Origin: Clostridia bacterium
GTDB lineage: Bacteria > Bacillota > Clostridia > Oscillospirales > Acutalibacteraceae
DNA: 64,000 nt
Assembly (NCBI GenBank): GCA_017434895.1
Contig: JAFSGB010000028.1
Coordinates: 1 to 64,000 of the forward strand
Direction: 5' to 3'
A model generated the notes under the pieces. That model was not told where the DNA came from. It did no database searches and saw nothing but the letters and a program-made list of their open reading frames with translations. Both the position numbers and the translations under genes were made by a program. Within the stretch, counting starts at the first letter, position 1. Each line of letters opens with the position of its first letter. Below are positions 16,435 to 25,069 of the stretch, piece after piece.

Positions 16435-17139
16435 CTAATTAAATATGTAATCGTATTTTTCGGTTTGCGCCATGGAAATTAAATCGTCGTCCTCATTGCT
16501 TACGATAATGTGGTCTAAAAGCTGAATTTCAAGATGCTTAAATGCGGCAAACAACTCCTCGGTCCGTTTGACATCAGAGGGCGAGGGAAGCGCATGACCG
16601 GTTGGGTGGTTGTGAGAAATTATCACCGCCGCGGCTTTACGCTCCAATGCCTTTTCCACAACACTGCGGTTGGACATTGCAACCGAGGAAACATCACCCT
16701 CGCTTAAAACATCAAATGCTATCAGCTTTCCGGTGTGGTTAAAGGTGGAAATTGCAAAAGTCTCGCGGGTAATACCCATATATTTTTTCTTTACAAAATC
16801 GCACATTTCGTCATAGCTTCTAGGCTTAAAGGTTTTGCGGTCACTTGACTGATAACGCTTAAAAATGGGTACCAAAAGTTTAATTAGGGCTGCGGTGTTT
16901 TCACCTACACCATTAACTCGCATAAGCTCGTGAGCTGAGGCGTTAAGCACACCCTCCACCGAACCGAAACGGTTAAGTAGCTCGTGAGCAATTTCGTTGG
17001 TATCCTTGCGAGGAATACTGTAAAACAGAAGTAATTCAAATATTTTATGAGGCGGTGTAGCATCCGAAAAGCCGTTTTCTAAAAACTCTCTGCGGACACG
17101 CTCGCGGTGATCCTTATGGGGATTTATATTTTCAGGCAT
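16435..17139 (-). CDS. radC: RadC-family JAB-domain protein
   Basis: The 234-aa protein has N-terminal helix-hairpin-helix-like helices (RVNGVGENTAALIK) and a C-terminal JAMM/MPN+ domain with the zinc motif SHNHPTG followed by SPSD, plus FNHTGKLIAFDVLSEG. RadC was named for DNA repair but its biochemical role is unsettled. The start at 17139 follows TAGGAGATG; the ATG at 17160 has no ribosome site. A consensus-like promoter lies upstream. Confidence 0.92.
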   Translation of the reverse strand: MPENINPHKDHRERVRREFLENGFSDATPPHKIFELLLFYSIPRKDTNEIAHELLNRFGSVEGVLNASAHELMRVNGVGENTAALIKLLVPIFKRYQSSDRKTFKPRSYDEMCDFVKKKYMGITRETFAISTFNHTGKLIAFDVLSEGDVSSVAMSNRSVVEKALERKAAAVIISHNHPTGHALPSPSDVKRTEELFAAFKHLEIQLLDHIIVSNEDDDLISMAQTEKYDYIFN

Positions 17140-17168
17140 TTTGCCATCTCCTAAAAGCATTTAAAGAT

Positions 17169-17197
17169 ATTATATACCAAGTATCAAATATTTTCAA
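17169..17197 (-). promoter_or_regulatory. Promoter of radC
   Basis: TTGAAA (17192-17197) and TATAAT (17169-17174) on the minus strand with a 17-bp spacer. Confidence 0.75.
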
Positions 17198-17209
17198 GGG
17201 TAGATATTA

Positions 17210-18193
17210 ATGAAAGAGTTTACTGTGACAAAAAATGATGCAGGGTTGCGTCTTGACAAGTTTGTTGTTAAAATTTGTCCTACCTTGCCAAGCTCGTTAA
17301 TGTTTAAATATATCCGAACTAAGAGGATTAAAATTAACGGCAGGCGAGGTGAAATCAGCACCCGTTTAAATGAGGGCGATATTGTCTCCGCCTACATCAA
17401 TGACGAGTTTTTCACCCAAGTTAAGCCTAAATATTCCTTTCTTACCGCGCCGGCTACCCTTGATGTGGTTTACGAGGACCAAAATATATTACTTGTGGAT
17501 AAAAAACAAGGGCTTCTGGTTCACCCCGACAAAAACGAATACACCAACACGCTAATTGACCGTATTCAGCATTACCTTTATAAAAAAGAGGAGTACGACC
17601 CCAAGAATGAAAACAGCTTTGCTCCTGCCCTTGCCAACCGAATTGACCGTAATACGGGCGGTATTGTAATTGCTGCTAAGAATGCAGAGGCACTCAAAAT
17701 TCTTTGCGATAAAATTAAGCGCCGCGAAATGGATAAGCGTTATTTGGCGGTAATTCACGGTGTTCCAAAGAAAAAGGCGGATACCCTTGAGGGCTTTTTA
17801 GAAAAGAATGAAAGCAAAAATCAAGTTTATCTTAAAAATTTCAAAACCGACGATGCAAAAACCATCAAAACCAAGTACCGCGTGCTTGAAAGTAAGAAAA
17901 ATCTGTCCCTTGTGGAGATTGAATTGCTTACAGGCAGAACTCACCAAATAAGGGCACATATGGCCTCTATCGGACATCCGCTTTTAGGTGAAGGCAAATA
18001 CAACAAATCTGCCGAAGACAGAAAAATGGGCTTCGACAAGCAGGCGCTTTATTCTTATAGCTTGAAATTTAATTTTTCCACCGATGCAGGGATTTTAAAT
18101 TATCTCAACGGCAGACGTTTTACGGTACAAAAAGTTTGGTTTGCCGAGGAGCTTTTCGGCGACAATTACCGAAGTCTTTTGGAGAAAAAATAA
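17210..18193 (+). CDS. RluA-family 23S rRNA/tRNA pseudouridine synthase
   Basis: The 327-aa protein has an N-terminal S4 RNA-binding domain (LRLDKFVVKICP onwards, 1-75) and a RluA catalytic domain. Asp146 in NRIDRNTGGI is the catalytic aspartate; GLLVHPDK and LTGRTHQIRAHMASIGHPLLGEGKY are further family motifs. The NRIDRNTGG form matches the RluC/RluD-like branch of Firmicutes, so 23S rRNA is the likely target. The upstream spacing to radC is about 70 bp and divergent. Confidence 0.9.
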   Translation: MKEFTVTKNDAGLRLDKFVVKICPTLPSSLMFKYIRTKRIKINGRRGEISTRLNEGDIVSAYINDEFFTQVKPKYSFLTAPATLDVVYEDQNILLVDKKQGLLVHPDKNEYTNTLIDRIQHYLYKKEEYDPKNENSFAPALANRIDRNTGGIVIAAKNAEALKILCDKIKRREMDKRYLAVIHGVPKKKADTLEGFLEKNESKNQVYLKNFKTDDAKTIKTKYRVLESKKNLSLVEIELLTGRTHQIRAHMASIGHPLLGEGKYNKSAEDRKMGFDKQALYSYSLKFNFSTDAGILNYLNGRRFTVQKVWFAEELFGDNYRSLLEKK

Positions 18194-18207
18194 TTTTAAA
18201 TTTACTG

Positions 18208-18236
18208 TTGACTTTTCACTATGGCTTTGATATAAT
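18208..18236 (+). promoter_or_regulatory. Promoter of tRNA-Leu(GAG)
   Basis: TTGACT (18208-18213) and TATAAT (18231-18236), 17-bp spacer, about 32 bp before the mature tRNA. Confidence 0.85.
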
Positions 18237-18268
18237 ATTTAGGCTCACCAAAAAGAGCGTAAATATTT

Positions 18269-18352
18269 GCGAGTGTGCTGGAATAGGCAGACAGGCACGT
18301 TTGAGGGGCGTGTGTCCACGACGTACGGGTTCAAGTCCCGTCACTCGCACCA
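18269..18352 (+). tRNA. tRNA-Leu(GAG)
   Basis: Class II tRNA of 84 nt: acceptor GCGAGTG/CACTCGC, discriminator A and encoded CCA, TTCAAGT T-loop, anticodon loop with GAG after TTT, and a long variable arm (GTGTCCACGAC) diagnostic of leucine. The last 11 nt are repeated downstream at 18436-18446. Confidence 0.95.
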
Positions 18353-18355
18353 GTC

Positions 18356-18400
18356 GAGTGCCTCGACACGCAATTCGCGTAGTTGAGGTGCTTCTTTTTT
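18356..18400 (+). terminator. Terminator of tRNA-Leu(GAG)
   Basis: GTGCCTCGAC and GTTGAGGTGC arms with an inner ACGC/GCGT stem, then TTCTTTTTT. Confidence 0.85.
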
Positions 18401-18451
18401 ATAGTCCCTACCTCGCGTTTAAGGTTGGTTATGAACACTCGCACCAAGCCT

Positions 18452-18489
18452 GGAGCCTCGACACGCTTTTTCGCGTGCTGAGGTTTTTT
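18452..18489 (+). terminator. Second, duplicated terminator
   Basis: CCTCGACACGC and GCGTGCTGAGG arms enclose TTTTT, followed by TTTTTT. It is the copy of the preceding tRNA terminator. Confidence 0.8.
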
Positions 18490-18494
18490 ATAAT

Positions 18495-18530
18495 CCCTAC
18501 CCTTTTTTACAAAGCGGTAGGGATTTTTTA
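18495..18530 (+). terminator. Third terminator-like hairpin
   Basis: CCCTACC pairs with GGTAGGG, followed by ATTTTTTA. With the two hairpins before it, it insulates the fibre locus from tRNA transcription. Confidence 0.7.
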
Positions 18531-18680
18531 TTCTTTCATACTTACTCTGTATTTTATCCGAAACTAAAAAACAAACCCAAAGGTTTACAAATTAAAGCTT
18601 TTTTTCTTTCTATTATTGGTATCAATACTAAAGCCTGAGAGGAGGTATGGGCTTAAGGTACAAAAAGAAAGGAGAAAAAA

Positions 18681-19622
18681 ATGATTAGAGCTGATATTTT
18701 AGAAAATGGAACAATTTTAACCTACGAGAAAACAGTTTCGGACAGTGTAAGATTTGAAACAGTAAAATTTGCCTTTCCGCAAAGCTGGGCAGGACTTACC
18801 AAAACCGCCGTTTTTAAAAACGGCGATACGGCAGTCAGCATTATTCTTGATACATCCAGCGCTTACTGCCTAAGTGAGGATGAATGCTACATTCCTTTTG
18901 AGGTGCTCCAAGCACCCGAGTTTACCATTTCGGTTTTCGGCACCAAGGACGATACCCTTGCCACCACTGCACGAGGGGTTGTGACCGTTTTGGAAAGCGG
19001 TTACGAGCATGGTGATACACCCGCCGAACCCACTGCAAGTGAATACAGTCAAATCATAGACCTTGTTAACAATGCAACCGAAATTGCACAGTCGGTAAGA
19101 GACGATGCCGACAACGGTGTTTTCAAAGGTGATAAAGGTGACACCGGTGCAAAAGGAGAAAAGGGCAACCAAGGAGAACAAGGAATTCAAGGTCCAAAAG
19201 GCGACAAGGGAGAAAAGGGAGATAAAGGCGACCAAGGTGAACAAGGACTCCAAGGCGAAAAGGGTGATAAAGGTGATAAAGGCGACCAAGGCGAACAAGG
19301 AATTCAAGGTGCAACGGGTCCCAGCGGTCTTTTGCCTAGACAGAGCAGTCCTTATTATCAAGAGGTCAGTGTGCCCGCCAACACAATGATTAATTATAAT
19401 GAGCTTACGGGAGATTTTAATGTTTCTTTACAAAACGGCATTTCGGGTTACGACAACGAATGGGATTTTACAATAACTCAAGGCGATACTGCTTATAATG
19501 TAATTTTACCCACAGTTTATTGGGGATTTGGTATAGCACCCGCATTCCCCGCCAACACCACAACACTTTGCAGACTTTATTACATCGGCAATACCCTTTG
19601 CGGTGAATGGGTGAGTATATGA
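18681..19622 (+). CDS. Phage-type tail fibre with collagen-like shaft
   Basis: This 313-aa protein has an N-terminal domain (1-110) like phage baseplate/BppU-type attachment domains: VKFAFPQSWAGLTKTAVFKNG and CYIPFEVL, then FTISVFGTK. A short helical link (118-145) leads to 22 uninterrupted G-X-Y triplets (residues 150-215), rich in GDK, GEQ and GEK, which should form a trimeric collagen-like shaft. A C-terminal beta domain (217-313) is probably the tip. Such modular trimers are typical of phage and particle receptor-binding fibres; a cell-surface role is less likely because there is no signal peptide. GAAAGGAG precedes the start. The next gene overlaps as ATGA. Confidence 0.8.
   Translation: MIRADILENGTILTYEKTVSDSVRFETVKFAFPQSWAGLTKTAVFKNGDTAVSIILDTSSAYCLSEDECYIPFEVLQAPEFTISVFGTKDDTLATTARGVVTVLESGYEHGDTPAEPTASEYSQIIDLVNNATEIAQSVRDDADNGVFKGDKGDTGAKGEKGNQGEQGIQGPKGDKGEKGDKGDQGEQGLQGEKGDKGDKGDQGEQGIQGATGPSGLLPRQSSPYYQEVSVPANTMINYNELTGDFNVSLQNGISGYDNEWDFTITQGDTAYNVILPTVYWGFGIAPAFPANTTTLCRLYYIGNTLCGEWVSI
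19128..19316 (+). repeat. Internal DNA repeats coding the collagen-like shaft
   Basis: Nine-base units of the type GGN-GAY/GAR-AAR/CAR run in tandem. A larger block, GATAAAGGCGACCAAGG then GAACAAGG, recurs near 19225 and 19279. The repetition also creates long Gly/Leu-rich shadow frames on both strands. Confidence 0.8.
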
Positions 19623-20740
19623 GACCGATAACAATGCTTTCAGCCCAGTATAAAGCCGAAACGAAAAACGGCACTGACTTGCTTTTTGAAAAATGCAAGG
19701 GAGGTTTTTTTTCAGTTAATGATAGTTTTGCTTTAAGCGTAACGGGCGATACCTCCCAAGAGTACACGCCTTCGGTAGAAAATCCCGCAGAAATACATTT
19801 CGTTAAAAAAGGGACACGAATTGTAAGCAGTGGGGCTAATATTTTCGGCGGAGAAGCACTTGCCGATGCTATTGCAAATGCTACCGGTACGAGCAAAAAC
19901 ACAATTAACAAAACCATCACCTTTGCTGCTTCCTCAATGGCCAAAAATCCCGTTTTATTTGCGGGATTTAAAGCCAACACTCAATATACATTTATTTTTT
20001 CGTATTCTACCAATAATGGTGCTTCACAAATCTCTAATTTGGAAATTGTATATACAGATGGCACCAAAAGAATAATAAACAGTAATATAATTACAAGTGA
20101 TTCAAATAAAAGTGTAGAAAGTATTCGTGGGCAATATTATACCAGTTCAACTGTAATTAATTATGAAAATTGCGGTATATTTGAAGGAATTGTCAGTGTA
20201 AATGAATTTAAGCCCTATATTTCCGGAGACGAAATTACCGTGCCCTGTGATCTATATATTGATGATATTTGGTTTCCTTCAAGTGGGAAAGTGATAAAAG
20301 GCAGTGCCGTTTCGGTTCTTACATCGGCCAGCCTACAAGGAACAGCGACAGTCCTTGGAGAAACAATAAGATGTAACTGTCAAATATTTAATAATCCCAC
20401 TATCGCAAGTTCAGGTTATACTTACTGTTCTCATTTAAATTTTTTGGGGGACTATTCAAAGGATGAACCTCACTTTTATTTATACAATACCGGTACTTTA
20501 GGCCCGATTTTTCTACCTGTTTCTTTGGTAGGCACCACAAAGGAAAGTATGGGTACATGGCTTGATTTACAGGTAGAAAACGGCACTCCTGTGAAAATCG
20601 CAAATAAATTACAGTCCCCCGTTACAGAATACTACCCTCCGCAGAATTTATTTTTACCGAAAGGCACCGCAAAAGCATTTCAGGTTTGTGATGACTTGCA
20701 CGCCAAATTATCTGCAACGGCACTTGTCAGCCGTCACTGA
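19619..20740 (+). CDS. Putative phage-type tail or fibre-associated protein
   Basis: This 373-aa protein is not recognised as a known family. It is beta-strand-rich, rich in Ser, Thr, Asn and Gly, and has no signal peptide or membrane segment. Segments such as KANTQYTFIFSYSTN resemble the carbohydrate-binding-like jelly-roll domains of phage tail proteins. Its ATG overlaps the stop of the collagen-like fibre gene (ATGA at 19619-19622), so the two are translationally coupled and probably act in the same structure. An in-frame ATG at 19607 is an alternative start. A bidirectional terminator follows. Confidence 0.65.
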   Translation: MRPITMLSAQYKAETKNGTDLLFEKCKGGFFSVNDSFALSVTGDTSQEYTPSVENPAEIHFVKKGTRIVSSGANIFGGEALADAIANATGTSKNTINKTITFAASSMAKNPVLFAGFKANTQYTFIFSYSTNNGASQISNLEIVYTDGTKRIINSNIITSDSNKSVESIRGQYYTSSTVINYENCGIFEGIVSVNEFKPYISGDEITVPCDLYIDDIWFPSSGKVIKGSAVSVLTSASLQGTATVLGETIRCNCQIFNNPTIASSGYTYCSHLNFLGDYSKDEPHFYLYNTGTLGPIFLPVSLVGTTKESMGTWLDLQVENGTPVKIANKLQSPVTEYYPPQNLFLPKGTAKAFQVCDDLHAKLSATALVSRH

Positions 20741-20750
20741 AATACAAAAG

Positions 20751-20781
20751 AAAAAATCTCGTTTTAAAAACGAGATTTTTT
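20751..20781. terminator. Bidirectional terminator, fibre locus / metH
   Basis: AAAAAATCTCGTTTT (20751-20765) pairs with AAAACGAGATTTTTT (20767-20781), serving converging transcripts. Confidence 0.9.
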
Positions 20782-20786
20782 AATGC

Positions 20787-23186
20787 TTAATCAGAAGCAG
20801 TAATTTGTTGTGCGTAGCGAACGGTTTCCATTGCATCCTTTGCATATTTATCAGCACCGATTTCGTCGGCATATTCCTGTGTCAACACAGCACCGCCCAC
20901 AACAACCTTACACCAAGGTGCTTTTTCGTGCAAAAGCTTAACAGTCTGTTCCATTGCGGGCACGGTAGTAGTCATAAGAGCACTTAACCCCGCAATCGGA
21001 GCATTTAACTCGACAACATTTTTAACGACCGTTTCAGGCGAAACATCGTTGCCCAAATCTACAACCTTAAAGCCATAGTTTTCAAGTAAAAGCTTAACAA
21101 TGTTTTTGCCTATGTCGTGAATGTCGCCTTTTACGGTTGCTATTATAAAGGTAGCAAAGTTCTCCCCTTTTTCGGATTTGAGAGCTTCCTTTATTTTTTC
21201 AAAAGCTTCCTTTGCAGATTCAGCACTCATAAGAAGCTGCGGGAGATAAACTGTTTTATTTTCAAAACCTATACCCACGGTATTAAGGGCGGGTATTATG
21301 ATTTCCTGCACTATTTTAAATGGCTCAACCGTTTCCAACGCTTGGACAGTAAGCCGAGCAGCCTCATTTTTCAAGCCCTTTACAATTGCATTTTTAAGTG
21401 TCAAAGGCTGTTTGCCGTTTGCATCGACGGTTTTGAGATTGGCTGCCGAGGTTTCAGGTAAAAGTCTTTCAAAAAAACTTATATATTCCTCGCAATTTTG
21501 GTCAAGACCTTTAAGTGCACAAAACGCATAATAAACGCCAAGCATTTTTTCGGAATACGGATTCATAATTGCAGCAGAAAGTCCGTTTTCAAGTGCCAAA
21601 GCAAAAAATGTACTGTTAATATCATCCCTGTTAGGCAGACCAAAAGAAACATTGGAAATTCCAAGCAAGGTATGACAACCAAGCTCATTTTTTATCATAT
21701 TGACCGCACGCAAGGTTTCGGTGGCAGCAGTATTATCCGCACTTATAGTAAGTGCCAACGGGTCAAATATAATATCCTTGCGAGAAATTCCGTATTTTTG
21801 AGCCTCAGATAAAATTTTTTTTGCTATCGCAACTCTTTCGTCGGCAGTTTTAGGTATTCCTTTTTCATCAAGAGTTAGTGCAACAACAACTCCTCCGTAC
21901 TTTTTTACAAGAGGAAAAACCGCTTCCATGCTTTCACGTTTTCCGTTTACAGAGTTTATAATTGCCTTACCGTTATATCTGCGAAGTGCCGTTTCCATGG
22001 CCTTTATGTCGGCAGTGTCAATCTGCAAGGGCAAATCGGTAACTGCTTGAAGCTCACAAACAACAGCTTTGAGCATTTTTTCCTCATTGATTTCGGGTAT
22101 GCCTACATTAACATCTAAAACCTCAACACCCTTTTCCTGTTGAGCGATTCCCTCTTTTAAAATATAACTTATATCATTTCCTTTTAGTGCTTCTTTAAAT
22201 CGTTTTTTACCGGTAGGATTTATACGCTCCCCTATAAGTACGGGGTTGCCACCAAAGGAAACAGTTTTCGTGTAGGAAGAAATACAGGTATTTTCCTTTT
22301 CTTTTAGGGTCTTAAATTCAATTTCCTTGGATTTTTCAACTAAACGGAAAATATATTCGGGGGTCGTTCCGCAACATCCGCCCACAACCCCTACGCCATT
22401 TTTCATAAGCTCGCAAACCTCATTTGCAAAGCTTTCAGGCGATACATCATATACTGTTTTGCCGTTTTCACAAGTAGGAAGTCCTGCATTAGGCTTGAAA
22501 ATTATAGGTGATGAGGCATATTCCAAATACTTTTTTGCAACACCGATTAAGGCCTTGGGCCCAAGGGAACAGTTCATACCAATTGCATCAGCACCCATAC
22601 CTTCAAGCAAAGCCACCATAACCGACGGATCAGCACCCGTCATAAGCTTTTCGTCTTGACTGTAAGCATTAGAAACAAATACGGGCAAATCACTGTTTTC
22701 CTTTGCTGCCAAAAGTGCCGCCTTGGTTTCATAACAGTCATTCATTGTTTCGATAAATATTAAATCAGCACCGTATTTTACGCCTAATTTGACAGTTTTA
22801 GAAAAAACCTCAACCGCATCTTCGAAATCAAAATCGCCGAAAGGGGCAAGCATTCTGCCGGTGGGTCCAATGTCAAGAGCAACCCATTTTTCTTGGGTGC
22901 CTTTGCTTTTACAAGCGGCAGTGCGGGCATTTTTTATAGCCGCAAAAATTATTTCTTCGAGCTTTTCTTCCGAAAATTTAAGTATATTCGCACCAAAGGT
23001 GTTTGTGCACACAAGATTACTTCCCGCATCAAAATAACTGCGGTGAATATCGCAAATAATTTCGGGATGGCTTACATTCCATACCTCTGGCTTTTCCCCT
23101 ACGGGAAGTCCCTTAGCTTGAAGTAAGGTGCCCATTGAACCATCAAGAAATAAAAAATTACTTTTTATATACTCCCTAATATTCAT
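20787..23186 (-). CDS. metH: Cobalamin-dependent methionine synthase lacking the activation domain
   Basis: This 799-aa protein contains three of the four MetH modules. The homocysteine-binding barrel (about 1-290) has zinc ligands in GMNCSLGP and VGGCCGTTPEYI. The methyltetrahydrofolate-binding barrel (about 310-570) starts at VLIGERINPTGKKRF. The cobalamin module (about 590-799) has the B12 His in DIHDIG (Asp688, His690, Gly693). The SAM-dependent reactivation domain of the 1,200-residue enzyme is missing. It is instead encoded by the upstream overlapping gene. With metF it completes methyl transfer from C1-folate to methionine. Confidence 0.95.
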   Translation of the reverse strand: MNIREYIKSNFLFLDGSMGTLLQAKGLPVGEKPEVWNVSHPEIICDIHRSYFDAGSNLVCTNTFGANILKFSEEKLEEIIFAAIKNARTAACKSKGTQEKWVALDIGPTGRMLAPFGDFDFEDAVEVFSKTVKLGVKYGADLIFIETMNDCYETKAALLAAKENSDLPVFVSNAYSQDEKLMTGADPSVMVALLEGMGADAIGMNCSLGPKALIGVAKKYLEYASSPIIFKPNAGLPTCENGKTVYDVSPESFANEVCELMKNGVGVVGGCCGTTPEYIFRLVEKSKEIEFKTLKEKENTCISSYTKTVSFGGNPVLIGERINPTGKKRFKEALKGNDISYILKEGIAQQEKGVEVLDVNVGIPEINEEKMLKAVVCELQAVTDLPLQIDTADIKAMETALRRYNGKAIINSVNGKRESMEAVFPLVKKYGGVVVALTLDEKGIPKTADERVAIAKKILSEAQKYGISRKDIIFDPLALTISADNTAATETLRAVNMIKNELGCHTLLGISNVSFGLPNRDDINSTFFALALENGLSAAIMNPYSEKMLGVYYAFCALKGLDQNCEEYISFFERLLPETSAANLKTVDANGKQPLTLKNAIVKGLKNEAARLTVQALETVEPFKIVQEIIIPALNTVGIGFENKTVYLPQLLMSAESAKEAFEKIKEALKSEKGENFATFIIATVKGDIHDIGKNIVKLLLENYGFKVVDLGNDVSPETVVKNVVELNAPIAGLSALMTTTVPAMEQTVKLLHEKAPWCKVVVGGAVLTQEYADEIGADKYAKDAMETVRYAQQITASD

Positions 23187-23787
23187 AATTTTCTCCTATA
23201 CCAATAATTGCCGTAACCGATTTTGCCGGCGACATTATAAGGCTTTCGTTAAGGGTGAGTCCGATTTTTCTTTGACAGTCAAGAACAGAAAAAATACTTT
23301 TCTGCATTTCAAACTCAATATCGCCGTAGCCAGGGCTAAGTCTGACCCCAAGCATTTTGCTCTTGTTTTGGTATTTTTGCTTTATTTTTTCTTCGAAGGC
23401 ATCGCAAACGGCTTCAATTCTCTCTGCACCGATTGCCTGAAACATTAATGCCTTTGCGGGGGAAATTCTATTGTATTTTGCGATAAGTCTATCACATTCA
23501 ATACCGATTGTTGCGGCAAACAAAATTATACCCTCGCAGTTTTTTAAATGCTTTTCAAGGGATTTTGACTTGGTTTCACAAAAGCCCATATCAATTCCGT
23601 TTTCAAGCTTTTTTATGTTAAATTCAGCGTAACAAACTGAATTTTTATATTTGCCATCAATTTCCGAAAGACATTCATTAAGTAACGATTTTACTTCTAA
23701 TGTTGAATTTTCCGCCTTGCAGTACCTCAAAATCTCAGTGGTATTATACGGCTTTGGAATAGGAAAATCGGTGTAAATTACATTCAT
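23176..23787 (-). CDS. Stand-alone MetH activation-domain protein
   Basis: The 203-aa protein resembles the reactivation domain of methionine synthase, which binds S-adenosylmethionine and helps re-methylate oxidised cob(II)alamin. The hallmark RxSPGYGD motif is at Arg149 to Asp156, preceded by a helical region with LFAATIGIECDRLI and IGAERIEAVCDAFEE. It overlaps metF by 4 bp at its start and metH by 11 bp at its end, so the three are translated together. This two-subunit MetH occurs in several anaerobic lineages. The electron donor is not encoded here. Confidence 0.88.
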   Translation of the reverse strand: MNVIYTDFPIPKPYNTTEILRYCKAENSTLEVKSLLNECLSEIDGKYKNSVCYAEFNIKKLENGIDMGFCETKSKSLEKHLKNCEGIILFAATIGIECDRLIAKYNRISPAKALMFQAIGAERIEAVCDAFEEKIKQKYQNKSKMLGVRLSPGYGDIEFEMQKSIFSVLDCQRKIGLTLNESLIMSPAKSVTAIIGIGENYEY

Positions 23788-24656
23788 CCTAAAATCTCCG
23801 AAAGGTTGCTTTTAATATTCTGTGCAACATCAGGCTTGTTCATTGAATAAATGTGAACATTGGTAATTCCATTTGCAAAAAGATCGATTATTTGGTCTGT
23901 GGCATAGGCAATTCCCGCCTGCTTCATAGCCTCTGGTGAATAACCAAACTTATCAACCAAGCTTTTAAACCTTTGCGGCATAAACGAGCCCGAAAGCTCA
24001 ATCGCCCTTGAAACCTGATTTGCATTGGTAATCGGCATAATACCGGGAACTATCGGGACGGTTATACCGGCTTCGCGGATTTTATAAAGGAAATTATATA
24101 ACAGATTATTGTCAAAAAACATTTGGGTTGTCAGAAATTCGCAACCAGCATCTACCTTTTCCTTTAAATGCAAAATATCCTCTTTTTGATTACTGCTTTC
24201 GGGATGTATTTCAGGATAACATGCACCGCCAATGCAGAAATCCGTACCGCTCGCCTTGATTTCCCGAACCAAATCTACTGCATAACGGTACTCCGCATCT
24301 TTGCTGTCAAGCTTTTGCTCTGGGGTAAGGTCTCCCCTTAGTGCCATAACATTTTTTATGCCGGCTTTTTTCATTTGTTCAATTTTTTCCAGTACTTTTT
24401 CCTTTGTGGAGGAAACGCAGGTTAAATGTGCCAAGGTCGGGACAGAATATTTTTTCTTAATATTTTCGGCAATATCAAGCGTGTAACGGTCTGTGCCTCC
24501 ACCTGCACCGTAGGTCACGCTCATAAAAGAGGGGTTTAACTTTGCTATTTCCTCAGTTGCATATTTAACGCTTTCAAATGCAGTGTCGATCTTAGGTGGA
24601 AAAACCTCGAACGAAACCGATAATCTTTCGTTTTTTAAAAGTTCAGAAAGCCTCAT
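23784..24656 (-). CDS. metF: 5,10-methylenetetrahydrofolate reductase
   Basis: MetF (290 aa) reduces methylene-THF to methyl-THF, the methyl donor for MetH. Family motifs are SVSFEVFPPK at the N-terminus, SVTYGAGG, ALRGD, FLTTQMFFDN and PGIMPI. It leads the metF-activator-metH operon. Upstream on the minus strand is a promoter with TTGTAA and TAAAAT; the 36-bp leader leaves no room for an S-box or B12 riboswitch. Confidence 0.95.
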   Translation of the reverse strand: MRLSELLKNERLSVSFEVFPPKIDTAFESVKYATEEIAKLNPSFMSVTYGAGGGTDRYTLDIAENIKKKYSVPTLAHLTCVSSTKEKVLEKIEQMKKAGIKNVMALRGDLTPEQKLDSKDAEYRYAVDLVREIKASGTDFCIGGACYPEIHPESSNQKEDILHLKEKVDAGCEFLTTQMFFDNNLLYNFLYKIREAGITVPIVPGIMPITNANQVSRAIELSGSFMPQRFKSLVDKFGYSPEAMKQAGIAYATDQIIDLFANGITNVHIYSMNKPDVAQNIKSNLSEILG

Positions 24657-24692
24657 AAACCAATCTCCTACAAAAAAGTGAAATATATTGTA

Positions 24693-24721
24693 ATTTTAAC
24701 ACATTTTTTACCGATTTACAA
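24693..24721 (-). promoter_or_regulatory. Promoter of the metF operon
   Basis: TTGTAA (24716-24721) and TAAAAT (24693-24698) on the minus strand, 17-bp spacer. Confidence 0.7.
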
Positions 24722-24746
24722 CAGTTAGCTTTATTTTTGGTCTGTC

Positions 24747-24775
24747 TTGACTTTAATGCTTTTGTGTGTTAAACT
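24747..24775 (+). promoter_or_regulatory. Promoter of the YerC-like gene
   Basis: TTGACT (24747-24752) and TAAACT (24770-24775), 17-bp spacer, about 27 bp before the ATG. Confidence 0.75.
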
Positions 24776-24802
24776 GTAAAAGTAGTTAAGGAGGTAGTTT
24801 TT

Positions 24803-25069
24803 ATGAATAAGACCGATTTTACCGACAGCTTTTTTGATGCTGTTTTAACCCTTAAAACTCGTGAGGAATGCTATAAATTTTTCAGTGATGCCTGTACTCC
24901 AAAGGAAATCGGTGCTATTGCACAACGCTTTGTTGTGGCAAAAATGCTCAACGAAAAAAAGGTTTATAATGAAATTATAGAAGCCACAGGTGCCTCCACC
25001 GCCACAATCAGCCGAGTGTCGCGTGCCATTAACGAGGGCTTCCAAACCGCTTTTAAGAGGCTGAAATAA
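24803..25069 (+). CDS. YerC/YecD-type TrpR-superfamily DNA-binding protein
   Basis: This 88-aa helical protein has the compact TrpR-like layout of the YerC/YecD family: an N-terminal helix bundle, CTPKEIGAIAQRFVVAKML, and the helix-turn-helix YNEIIEATGASTATISRVSRAI. These Firmicute proteins are thought to be transcriptional regulators, but their ligand and targets are not established. An AGGAGG site precedes the ATG. The stop overlaps the next start as TAATG, so it is co-expressed with a methyltransferase. Confidence 0.88.
   Translation: MNKTDFTDSFFDAVLTLKTREECYKFFSDACTPKEIGAIAQRFVVAKMLNEKKVYNEIIEATGASTATISRVSRAINEGFQTAFKRLK

Larger units (their letters stand above)
18342..18501 (+). repeat. 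Imperfect direct duplication of tRNA-Leu 3' end plus terminator
   Basis: The 11 nt CACTCGCACCA at the tRNA end (18342-18352) recur at 18436-18446. In both copies they are followed by GCCTCGACACGC, a GAGG-type right arm, a T-tract, and TATAGTCCCTACC or TATAATCCCTACC (18400-18412 and 18489-18501). The period drifts from 94 to 89 bp. A tRNA 3' end duplicated next to phage-type genes is what an old att site or a local tandem duplication would leave. Confidence 0.65.

Noticed and set aside
18436..18446. Second tRNA-Leu gene
   Set aside because: Only the terminal 11 nt of the tRNA are repeated; no D, anticodon or T arms are present.
18647..18688. 13-codon frame MGLRYKKKGEKND overlapping the fibre start
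   Set aside because: GGAGG is only one base from its ATG, and the frame is too short to support.
18870..19361. Minus-strand 163-codon frame over the fibre gene
   Set aside because: It is created by the collagen-coding repeats and has no ribosome site or recognisable protein features.
24657..24802. S-box or cobalamin riboswitch before metF
   Set aside because: The metF leader after its promoter is about 30 nt and has no terminator hairpin or B12-box pattern.
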